Position numbers and translations under genes: made by a program. From Nostoc sp. LEGE 06077 (GTDB taxonomy: Bacteria > Cyanobacteriota > Cyanobacteriia > Cyanobacteriales > Nostocaceae), in contig NZ_JADEWI010000015.1 in assembly GCF_015207705.1 (NCBI RefSeq), positions 62,001 to 126,000 of the forward strand: a stretch of 64,000 nt of DNA, given 5' to 3'. The notes beneath the pieces are model-generated. The model searched no databases. It saw only the letters and a program-made list of their open reading frames with translations, and was not told the DNA's origin. Below are positions 57,628 through 64,000 of this stretch, in pieces (within the stretch, counting starts at the first letter, position 1; each line of letters begins with the position of its first letter).

Positions 57628-57844
57628 CATAATTAATACTTGCCCCAATCACCAACAAAGCCAAGTTTGCAGCAAGTAAGATAAAATCTATACCTACCTT
57701 CTGGCTTGATATTACCGATTTCAGGAGTTAAGTTCTTCTACCTGCGGTTAAACCAGCAACAAACAACTGTAATTCTTCAGACAGGTTGTGAATCCGATAC
57801 AGTTCAGTTAATCTGCCAAACTATATAATCAGGAAGAAAAATTT

Positions 57845-58369
57845 ATGGGACTATTTGATCAAATTCTCGGTGCTGTAACTAATCCCAATCAACAAGGTAG
57901 CTTGGGTCAATTGGGGGGTATTATCAACACCGTACAACAGTTGAGCGATCGCACTGGTGCAGATTCCTCGACGATCCAATCTGTTTTGGGGATTGTGGGT
58001 AATTATGTACGTTCTTCTTTGCAAGACAAGCAAGCTACAAGTGGCGAAGCCGAAGCTCAAGCTTTAGTAAATCAATATGCTGGTACTTCTCCTAATCCCC
58101 AAGCTGTGGATTCGCTATTTTCTGGGGATATGCAACAGCAGGTAGCTGAGGCGGTTTCTCAGCGCACTGGTTTAGATGCTGGGACTATTCAACAATTACT
58201 ACCTTCAATAGTGCCAGTAGTTTTGAATTTCTTACAATCAGGTGCAAACGCCCAAAATTCTCAATCTGGGAGTAATTCAGTCTTGAGTAGTTTTTTGGAT
58301 GCAGACGGGGATGGTGATGTAGATATTGCTGATGCTATTCGCTTGGCGAGTCGGTACCTTGGCAAATGA
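57845..58369 (+). CDS. DUF937 protein with C-terminal EF-hand/dockerin-like calcium site
   Basis: A 174-residue protein. Residues about 1-140 match DUF937, helical and rich in Gln/Ser/Gly (MGLFDQILGAVTNPNQQGSL, DSLFSGDMQQQVAEAVSQRT). The last 25 residues contain DADGDGDVDIADAIRLA, a textbook D-x-D-G-D-G-x-V-D-I-x-D calcium loop followed by one helix, as in half a dockerin. There is no signal peptide. Calcium binding is inferred from the loop; role unknown. Confidence 0.75.
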   Translation: MGLFDQILGAVTNPNQQGSLGQLGGIINTVQQLSDRTGADSSTIQSVLGIVGNYVRSSLQDKQATSGEAEAQALVNQYAGTSPNPQAVDSLFSGDMQQQVAEAVSQRTGLDAGTIQQLLPSIVPVVLNFLQSGANAQNSQSGSNSVLSSFLDADGDGDVDIADAIRLASRYLGK

Positions 58370-58385
58370 TGGACTTGATTTAAAT

Positions 58386-58425
58386 AGAATACATACGTTA
58401 GTGTCAAAATCAGCGTATGTATTCT
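58386..58425. terminator. 12-bp inverted repeat between convergent genes
   Basis: AGAATACATACG (58386-58397) and CGTATGTATTCT (58414-58425) are perfectly complementary with a 16-base loop. Lying 17 bases after the DUF937 stop and 40 bases after the MoaD-like stop, it may act on both transcripts, though no T-tract touches it. Confidence 0.55.
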
Positions 58426-58436
58426 GTACCAATGAC

Positions 58437-58457
58437 TTTTACCTTTTACCTTTTACC
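58437..58457. repeat. Tandem heptamer TTTTACC x3
   Basis: Three exact TTTTACC units in a row, followed by TTTTTTAC. This is the short tandemly repeated sequence type known from filamentous cyanobacteria. Confidence 0.85.
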
Positions 58458-58464
58458 TTTTTTA

Positions 58465-58725
58465 CTACCCTCCACTCACAGGCGGAATAAGTACAACTTC
58501 ATCACCGTTTTGTAGTAAAGTATCTGGTTCCACAAAAATCAAGTTGATGCCAAAACGAGTGATGTCGCGCCATTTAGCGAGTTCTGGACGTTCTACAATC
58601 AGGCGATCGCACACAGCTTTCACAGGTGTATCCTCATAAAATTCCAGCACCAATTCGGGAATTCCAAAGGCTTCTTGATAAGCAGCGAATAATTTTACCG
58701 TGACGGTGATTGCAGATTTAGACAT
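58465..58725 (-). CDS. MoaD/ThiS family ubiquitin-like sulfur carrier
   Basis: An 86-residue beta-grasp protein ending in the Gly-Gly tail needed for thiocarboxylate formation (VVLIPPVSGG). ITVTVKLFAAYQEAFG and INLIFVEPDTLLQNGDEV match MoaD better than ThiS, so it is probably the small subunit of molybdopterin synthase or a MoaD paralogue; moaE is not adjacent. The ATG at 58725 is used, since the first five codons of the longer frame (MPSFC) are not conserved-looking. Confidence 0.8.
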   Translation of the reverse strand: MSKSAITVTVKLFAAYQEAFGIPELVLEFYEDTPVKAVCDRLIVERPELAKWRDITRFGINLIFVEPDTLLQNGDEVVLIPPVSGG

Positions 58726-58929
58726 ACAAAAGCTTGGCATTCTAGAATTTTTCTCAATCTAGAGTTTCTCAGACCTAATAATGACACAGTAAGTTGAGAA
58801 ACTGTCATTTGTATTCATTAGCACAACTTGTATATTGCTAATGTGGTTAGCCAAAATACTACCATCTATTCATCCAGAAAAAATGATGAAAATGGAAGCC
58901 AATGCGTAAATTCTGTCACATCATAAGCA

Positions 58930-59235
58930 TTACTCCCAAGTTGACACATCTCGCAGCACATCGGGGATTTCTCCCATCTCTAAGGGAAATTCCAACAAAG
59001 TTTCTCTGTAACCTAAATACCCAGATTCCGCAAACGATAACAGCATTCGTTTGAGTGCGAACCATACTTCTGACTCATATTCCCAATCTTTATAGCGGGA
59101 AGCCCGACCTGCAATTGAACGCAGCGCCCAAAAATAAGAATTCCTCACCACCGAACCGCCTTTCTTAAACTCTGGCAAGTCTTGGTGGTGAAGAAATAAT
59201 ACTTGATTGTCAATTCTGGCTTTCATATCAGCCAT
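58930..59235 (-). CDS. Small conserved hypothetical protein
   Basis: A 101-residue soluble protein, rich in aromatic residues (VVRNSYFWALRSIAGRASRY, WEYESEVWFALKRMLLSFAE, ETLLEFPLEMGEIPD). I do not recognise a family. It lies 30 bases downstream of the TonB-dependent receptor gene on the same strand and could be co-transcribed with it. Confidence 0.55.
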   Translation of the reverse strand: MADMKARIDNQVLFLHHQDLPEFKKGGSVVRNSYFWALRSIAGRASRYKDWEYESEVWFALKRMLLSFAESGYLGYRETLLEFPLEMGEIPDVLRDVSTWE

Positions 59236-59265
59236 TTTAATTGATTGAGGCGTAATATCTCATCT

Positions 59266-61371
59266 CTACAAACTGGAACTTAACCCCAAACGGAACGTAA
59301 ACCCAGGGCTATAGGTGCGGTTAACTCGCTCGTATTGCTCACCTAGTAAGTTTTCTAAGTAAACTGTGAGTCCTAAATTGCCAGCTACAGGGATACGACC
59401 GCTAAAATCTAAGTTGAAGTAGGATGGGACAAAATCTGTAATTTGGTCTCCGGCTCGATTAAATAAGGCTCGACGCGCACCACTGTTGTATGTCATATAC
59501 AAGTTGGCTTGCCAACCAGAATTTTGATACCCAACACCACCTTGCAGTAAAGAATAAGGAATCAAACCTAACTGTAAGCCTCTTTCTGTACCTGTTTTGA
59601 TTTGAGCATCTGTATAGGTATAGTTGAGGAAAGTTGACCAGCCAGAATTGAGTTTGAGTTGTAAGGCTGCTTCTAAACCATTGGTATCTACTAGCCCAAT
59701 ATTTGCCCAGCGTCCGGCTATCACGCCCAGACGATTATCTATACTGCTGCCGAAATAAGTAAACTGTCCAGTCAAATTCTCAGCAAATTTGACATCTACT
59801 CCCGCAGTCCAACTAGAACCTGTCTCTGGGTCTAAATCAGGGTTTGGTTCCCAGCCATGCACTGTGTCATAAACATATAACTGATCTAGTCCAGGGTTGC
59901 GTTGTCCGCCAGCCCAACTTCCACGCATCGCTAGTGTTGGTGTGAGGGCATAACGTAAGCCCACGCTAGGATTGAGATAATTACCAAATTCTGTATCAAA
60001 GCTTTGTCTTAGTCCTAAATCGAGTTGAAAATTTTTGCTGATATTCCAACTGTTAACAGCAAATAAAGCTGTATTTAATAAATCTCTGTTTTCAGTTTCG
60101 TTATTAGCAATGCGATTTGGGTCGCTACTTAATACATCACCATTTAAGTTAGTATTTTTTAAATCCAAACCCCAACGTAATTTATTGCTTTGGCTTAATT
60201 GCCACTCATGATCTACTCTGGCTGATAATTGTTGTGTATCTAAAGCACCTGTACGATAAAAGTTGCCTGTCGGGCCATAAGTGCTGAAATAATCTTGGTT
60301 GTAACCAATTGTAGTAGTGAGATTAGAGCGATCGCCATTACCTAAACGAGTTTTCCAAGATAAACCAATATTCAAGCCATCATGGTCTAAACGGTCTCTT
60401 TGTAAAGGGAAACCAAAAAAGATTAAGCCTCGACGGCTACTCAGGGCGGTAACATCTAAATTCAAAGTATTTCGAGAATTTAAATCTAAACCGATGTTGC
60501 CAAAATAACTGCTTGTGGCTGTATCTGCATTAGATAAAAAACCTTGAGAATCACGGTTAGCTGCGCCTAAAGGAACACGATAACGGTTATCAGTAAAAAA
60601 TCTTTCAAAGCTAAAGTTATATCTAGCCGCACCAACTGCACCACTAAAACTAGTCTGTTGATTATTTAAGCTGAATGAGCCATACTCCACACTACCAGTT
60701 AGCTTAGGTTTGCCGTAACCTTCTTTGGTGATGATATTAACAACTCCACCAAAAGCTGAGGAACCATACAAAGTAGAAGCGACACCGCTAGATAATTCTA
60801 CTCGTTCTATTGATTCCACAGGAATGCTATTTAAATCAGTGGTGCCATGATAAGTGTTGACATTATTATTAATCTGTCTGCCATTAATCAAAAATACAGA
60901 CTGATTAATTGAAGCTCCTCGATAATATGTACCTGTGTGAATATCTGCGCCACGACCGACATCATTAATCGCAAAACCAGGCAATCTTTTTAAAACATCT
61001 GCAACGCTAGTAGCGCCCTGTTTTTGAATTTCTTCTTTTTCAATTACATAAACAGGTGTTGAGCCAGATAAAGTATCTTGTTCGCCAATTACTTCTATAG
61101 AAATATCTGCATCTGCGGCAGGTTGTGTTTCTGCTTCTGGCTGAGTTTCTGGTTTAAATTCTATATCATTAGTCGTTTCTTGAGTTAATAATTCAGCACG
61201 AGTAATGGGTAAATCAACTTCTTTTAAGTCAGGAATATTTGCCGTTACTGGAGTTGATTCAGCACCAGCTTGCTGTTTAATTTCAGCTTCAATAGCCTCA
61301 ACAGGTAAAGTTAGGAGTAAATTTGGTAAAGCAAGTAGCAGCAAACAATTATTTCTCACTTTTTGTCTCAC
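59266..61371 (-). CDS. TonB-dependent outer-membrane receptor
   Basis: A 701-residue receptor. A signal peptide (NCLLLLALPNLLLTLPVEA) is followed by an acidic spacer, the plug domain (VADVLKRLPGFAINDVGRGA, RGASINQSVFLINGRQINNN, ERVELSSGVASTLYGSSAFG, GVVNIITKEG) and a 22-strand barrel pattern closing with the aromatic-rich PGFTFRLGLSSSL. The ligand cannot be told; the BtuB/siderophore class is likely. There is no adjacent ABC importer. GTG codons at 61371 and 61356 are possible starts. A perfect 32-bp palindrome lies upstream. Confidence 0.9.
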   Translation of the reverse strand: MRQKVRNNCLLLLALPNLLLTLPVEAIEAEIKQQAGAESTPVTANIPDLKEVDLPITRAELLTQETTNDIEFKPETQPEAETQPAADADISIEVIGEQDTLSGSTPVYVIEKEEIQKQGATSVADVLKRLPGFAINDVGRGADIHTGTYYRGASINQSVFLINGRQINNNVNTYHGTTDLNSIPVESIERVELSSGVASTLYGSSAFGGVVNIITKEGYGKPKLTGSVEYGSFSLNNQQTSFSGAVGAARYNFSFERFFTDNRYRVPLGAANRDSQGFLSNADTATSSYFGNIGLDLNSRNTLNLDVTALSSRRGLIFFGFPLQRDRLDHDGLNIGLSWKTRLGNGDRSNLTTTIGYNQDYFSTYGPTGNFYRTGALDTQQLSARVDHEWQLSQSNKLRWGLDLKNTNLNGDVLSSDPNRIANNETENRDLLNTALFAVNSWNISKNFQLDLGLRQSFDTEFGNYLNPSVGLRYALTPTLAMRGSWAGGQRNPGLDQLYVYDTVHGWEPNPDLDPETGSSWTAGVDVKFAENLTGQFTYFGSSIDNRLGVIAGRWANIGLVDTNGLEAALQLKLNSGWSTFLNYTYTDAQIKTGTERGLQLGLIPYSLLQGGVGYQNSGWQANLYMTYNSGARRALFNRAGDQITDFVPSYFNLDFSGRIPVAGNLGLTVYLENLLGEQYERVNRTYSPGFTFRLGLSSSL

Positions 61372-61492
61372 ACCCAGTAAAAACAGTCACCAAGAGGTAT
61401 TGTTGCGGTTATTGCAAAATCTTGTCAAACGACATACTGTCGTATTTCCAGTAAGTAATTGTTGATAAATCAAGCAAGTATTATGGTATAAA

Positions 61493-61524
61493 AAGTAGGG
61501 GCGAACGGCCGTTCGCCCCTACTT
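61493..61524. repeat. Perfect 32-bp palindrome
   Basis: AAGTAGGGGCGAACGG (61493-61508) is followed directly by its exact reverse complement. The GTAGGGGCGAACGGCCGTTCG type is a dispersed palindrome in filamentous cyanobacteria. It lies 13 bases after the stop of the TPR gene and 122 bases before the receptor start, both on the minus strand, so it may separate their transcripts. Confidence 0.9.
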
Positions 61525-61536
61525 GTGAATTATTCT

Positions 61537-62454
61537 TCAAGCTACTTCAACTGCTAGTTGGATTTCTTGTTGCAAGCGCTTGAGTAGATCTATGGTTTTT
61601 TCGTAGGCAACTTTTTGGTTTTGGTGTTCAAAATACTCAGATGCTTTGTTTAAATCAGCGATCGCTCTTTGTTGATATCCTAGATAATATTGAGCAATGC
61701 CTCGATTCAGATAAGCTTGGCCATTACTGGGATCTAGCCGAATAACTTCCGAAAAATGGTTGACCGCACCTGTGTTGTCTCCGTTACGACCACACACACA
61801 ACCAAGGTTAAAATAAGCTCTGTAATCTTTAGCGTTGAAACGAAGCGCTAAATGAAAGTCCTGCATGGCGGCGGCTAAATTATGCAACCGAAAATGAGCC
61901 AAACCCCTATCGTTGTAAATATCTGCAAATAATACATTGGCTACTGGCGGAATTTGTGTTAATGCCCGATTAAAATCCGCAATTGCAGATGTGTGCTGAC
62001 CTAAGGCATTATGAGCTACACCCCGATTATAGTAGGCGCGAAAATCATCAGGTTTGTGAGCGATCGCTAGATTATCATCGTTGATAGCACGGACATAATT
62101 ACCTTGTCTGTAATGTGCTAAACCCCGATTTAAATAAGCTTCCACATTATTTGGTGTGAAATTTATTGCTTGTGTACAATCAGCGATCGCTTGATGGTAA
62201 TCTTGTAAATGAAGATAAGCAAGACAGCGATTACTGTAAGCAACAGCATTTTTTCCACCCTGTTCAATTGCCTGATTAAATTGAACTATTGCTTCTTTAT
62301 AGTTATCTTGCTGCATCTGTACCACACCTAAATCGAAAGAGTTACTAGCTAGGTTTGGAGCCAGCAATGTAGTTGATGCAGGTAGAATCTGACTAGCAAA
62401 AGTCAAAGGAAACACAATTAGCAAACTGAATAAAAACCGCCAAAAATTAGTCAT
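61537..62454 (-). CDS. Exported tetratricopeptide-repeat protein
   Basis: A 305-residue protein from the ATG at 62454, chosen because the signal peptide (FWRFLFSLLIVFPLTFASQI) begins there. It holds about seven TPR units with the usual pattern (AYSNRCLAYLHLQDYHQAIA, AYLNRGLAHYRQGNYVRAIN, AYYNRGVAHNALGQHTSAIA and so on). TPRs mediate protein-protein contacts; this one would be in the periplasm or at the outer membrane. Partner unknown. It lies 80 bases downstream of petJ on the same strand. Confidence 0.85.
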   Translation of the reverse strand: MTNFWRFLFSLLIVFPLTFASQILPASTTLLAPNLASNSFDLGVVQMQQDNYKEAIVQFNQAIEQGGKNAVAYSNRCLAYLHLQDYHQAIADCTQAINFTPNNVEAYLNRGLAHYRQGNYVRAINDDNLAIAHKPDDFRAYYNRGVAHNALGQHTSAIADFNRALTQIPPVANVLFADIYNDRGLAHFRLHNLAAAMQDFHLALRFNAKDYRAYFNLGCVCGRNGDNTGAVNHFSEVIRLDPSNGQAYLNRGIAQYYLGYQQRAIADLNKASEYFEHQNQKVAYEKTIDLLKRLQQEIQLAVEVA

Positions 62455-62534
62455 AAAGTATGAGAGACAATTTCGGCACAACAATATAATCTGCGGGACA
62501 ATTAGCCCCGCAGCTTGTAAGACTCTATACTAAC

Positions 62535-62870
62535 CTACTTCCAATCTTTGTCTGCTTGTCCTAATACGTAAGCAGCTACATCTTCAATTTGGTTAGATTT
62601 TAGACGGCCTTTAAAAGCTGGCATTGCATTTTTACCATTTGTTACTTGAGCAATAATGGCCTCTGCTGAGTTCATACCATACTTTTCTAAAGCATCTTTT
62701 TTCAAGGTCTTATTAGCTTGAACTAAATTCTTACCACCTGCGTGACAAGAAGCACAATTAGCACTAAATACTTTAGCTCCATTGACGGTATCGGCTGCTA
62801 AAGCTGGGCTGCTGAAGGCAAATGTAAAGATAGCAATGCCTAACAGCATAACTGAAATGATTTTCTTCAT
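62535..62870 (-). CDS. petJ: Cytochrome c6 (cytochrome c553)
   Basis: A 111-residue precursor. The signal peptide ends in SPALA-AD (about residue 25), sending it to the thylakoid lumen/periplasm. The haem motif CASCH is at residues 39-43 and the axial Met is in [10 protein letters not shown]. It carries electrons from cytochrome b6f to photosystem I or to terminal oxidase, replacing plastocyanin under copper shortage. Full length, with the typical C-terminus [14 protein letters not shown]. Confidence 0.96.
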   Translation of the reverse strand: MKKIISVMLLGIAIFTFAFSSPALAADTVNGAKVFSANCASCHAGGKNLVQANKTLKKDALEKYGMNSAEAIIAQVTNGKNAMPAFKGRLKSNQIEDVAAYVLGQADKDWK

Positions 62871-63177
62871 GGAGTGTTCTCTCTCAAACCAACGTGAATT
62901 GCGGACGGTATCATCCCTAATTGTCAGTTGATTAAATTCTCTTCGTCAAAAGACAGGCTGTCAAACTTCGCTGCAATGATTGCGAATAGCCATATCTAAT
63001 CAGTTAAGAAAAGCTCATTTCAAAATCAGCGATCGCACTCTTGCTATACTCACAATTAGTATGCGATTGATAGCAGATAAAGCCTCATATTCATCAGGCA
63101 GAATGTTACATAGCTTCAACAAAAGGGAATTCTAGATTTAACAGCCAAATAAAATCTATATAATCCCTCCCATTAGG
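62871..63177. other. Divergent intergenic region, petJ and PAS-sensor promoters
   Basis: A 307-base gap. GACAGGCTGTC (62952-62962, 11 bases, palindromic except the centre) lies about 82 bases before the petJ ATG and could be a regulator site, given that petJ is copper-controlled in other cyanobacteria. No further element was recognised. Confidence 0.35.
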
Positions 63178-64000
63178 ATGAACTCCCGAAAGAAAAGTAT
63201 TCAAAAAAGTAATATTAAGAATTGTTGTGATCATGCCAGTACTAATAGTGCAACTGCATCTCAACCAGCGGAACAACAGTTAAAACAGCTACAAAACAAA
63301 CTATTCTTACTAATCCAACACAATCCTTTACCCATAATAGAGTGGAATACAGCCTTTGAGGTAACAGAATGGAATTCTGCTGCTGAAAAATTATTTGGAT
63401 ACAGTCAAAATGAAGTTATTGGTTGCGATGTCACAAAATTAATTGTGCCAGAAAGTCAAAGACCACAGGTTGGCAAAATGATGGAGCTATTACTGCAACA
63501 GCCAGGAGGAGCTAACAATATCCATATCCATAAAAATATTACAAAAAATAAAAAAAACATTATTTGTGAGTGGTCGAATATTCCTATTTTTGATTTAAAT
63601 GGCCAGGTAATTAGTATTGTCTCAACAGTGCAAGATGTCACGCAGGTGAAGAGTTTTGCTACAGCCATACGCGAAAACGAAAAAATTTATCAGTCAATCT
63701 TAGATGCCATCACTGATATGGTTTTGGTTAAAGGTGCTAAATCGCGGATTATTTGGGCTAATAAAGCCTTCCGTGATTATTACGGTATGACCACAGAACA
63801 ACTGCAAGATTTGATTGATGCACCTTTTAGTGAACCTGACAATACCCTTCAGTACATCAAAGATGATGCTTATGTATTTGAAACTGGAAAAACTCTCTTA
63901 ATTCCCCAAGAACCTGTGACGCGGTATGATAGAGAAGTACGCTTGTTTCACACTATCAAATCTGCCATCCGTAACGAACAAGGTGAAATTGTGATGACAG
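63178..64000 (+). CDS. PAS-domain sensor protein (probably histidine kinase), N-terminal part
   Basis: The frame opens at an ATG at 63178 and stays open for 274 codons to the window edge, so the C-terminus is not seen. Two PAS domains are visible: residues about 45-160 (IEWNTAFEVTEWNSAAEKLF, GYSQNEVIGCDVTKLIVPES, ending IVSTVQDVTQ) and from about 170 on (YQSILDAITDMVLVKGAKSR, WANKAFRDYYGMT). The first 30 residues are polar. There is no membrane segment. Such proteins in cyanobacteria usually end in GAF and histidine-kinase or diguanylate-cyclase domains; which one cannot be told here. Confidence 0.8.
   Translation, partial: MNSRKKSIQKSNIKNCCDHASTNSATASQPAEQQLKQLQNKLFLLIQHNPLPIIEWNTAFEVTEWNSAAEKLFGYSQNEVIGCDVTKLIVPESQRPQVGKMMELLLQQPGGANNIHIHKNITKNKKNIICEWSNIPIFDLNGQVISIVSTVQDVTQVKSFATAIRENEKIYQSILDAITDMVLVKGAKSRIIWANKAFRDYYGMTTEQLQDLIDAPFSEPDNTLQYIKDDAYVFETGKTLLIPQEPVTRYDREVRLFHTIKSAIRNEQGEIVMT

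Noticed and set aside
1-64000. tRNA or rRNA genes
   Set aside because: Gaps were scanned by eye for T-arm-like GTTCRANNC and rRNA landmarks; none had a matching acceptor stem. A covariance-model search would be needed to exclude one fully.

Overview
The window looks like chromosome from a filamentous, probably heterocyst-forming cyanobacterium (Nostoc/Anabaena type). Evidence seen directly: the HIP1 octamer GCGATCGC is very frequent in genes and gaps; there are photosynthetic electron-transport genes (ndhH, petJ), a DevBCA-type exporter, a protein with a Mo-dependent nitrogenase C-terminal-like domain, several cyanobacteria-specific DUF families (DUF1825, DUF3124, DUF6464), and short heptamer-type and palindromic intergenic repeats. 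No tRNA, rRNA, CRISPR array, prophage or intact insertion sequence was recognised.

Layout. 1-5.1 kb (minus strand): start of a Tat-exported PhoX-like phosphatase, a pancreatic-lipase-type RTX lipase, a conserved hypothetical, and a beta-helix protein with six SLH motifs. 5.4-7.1 kb: scar of a type I restriction system in which the hsdM start is joined out of frame to the hsdR end. 7.4-13.6 kb: housekeeping genes (histidine phosphatase, glk, fmt) and cyanobacterial hypotheticals. 13.7-15.9 kb: an S8 protease followed by a small gene that is a stand-alone paralogue of the protease's own N-terminal prodomain. 16.5-24.6 kb: stress protein, DUF3124 lipoprotein, TerB/Mo-nitro_C protein, GCS2-like ligase, M15 peptidase, mnmG and a PilP/GspC-like membrane protein. 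24.9-32.3 kb: PEP-CTERM protein, aldo/keto reductase, then a TetR-devB-DUF2834-devC-devA operon followed by a TolQ/ExbB gene. 32.3-37.0 kb (minus): UPF0175/DUF3368 toxin-antitoxin pair, rsmH, M48 protease, SnoaL-like protein. 37.4-42.8 kb: a giant Ser/Thr kinase-ATPase-GAF-histidine kinase. 43.5-50.5 kb: ndhH, then an accessory block of cytochrome P450, small membrane protein, arylsulfatase and a BASS-type transporter, bounded by two diverged 305-bp direct copies of the transporter gene's 3' end. 50.7-63 kb: pyrF, tyrS, PBP1A, DUF1825, PNPOx-like, zinc metallopeptidase, DUF937 protein, MoaD/ThiS-like, TonB-dependent receptor, TPR protein, petJ. The window ends inside a PAS-domain sensor protein.

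How genes work together. The most coherent units are: (i) the protease/prodomain pair, best read as an enzyme with a dedicated trans-acting inhibitor or folding helper; (ii) the P450-sulfatase-anion transporter block, plausibly for import, desulfation and oxidation of a sulfated organic compound; (iii) the TetR-controlled exporter with an imperfect palindrome just upstream of tetR. Functions of (i) and (ii) are inferences from domain content and order. All identifications are by eye from motifs; no database search was run.
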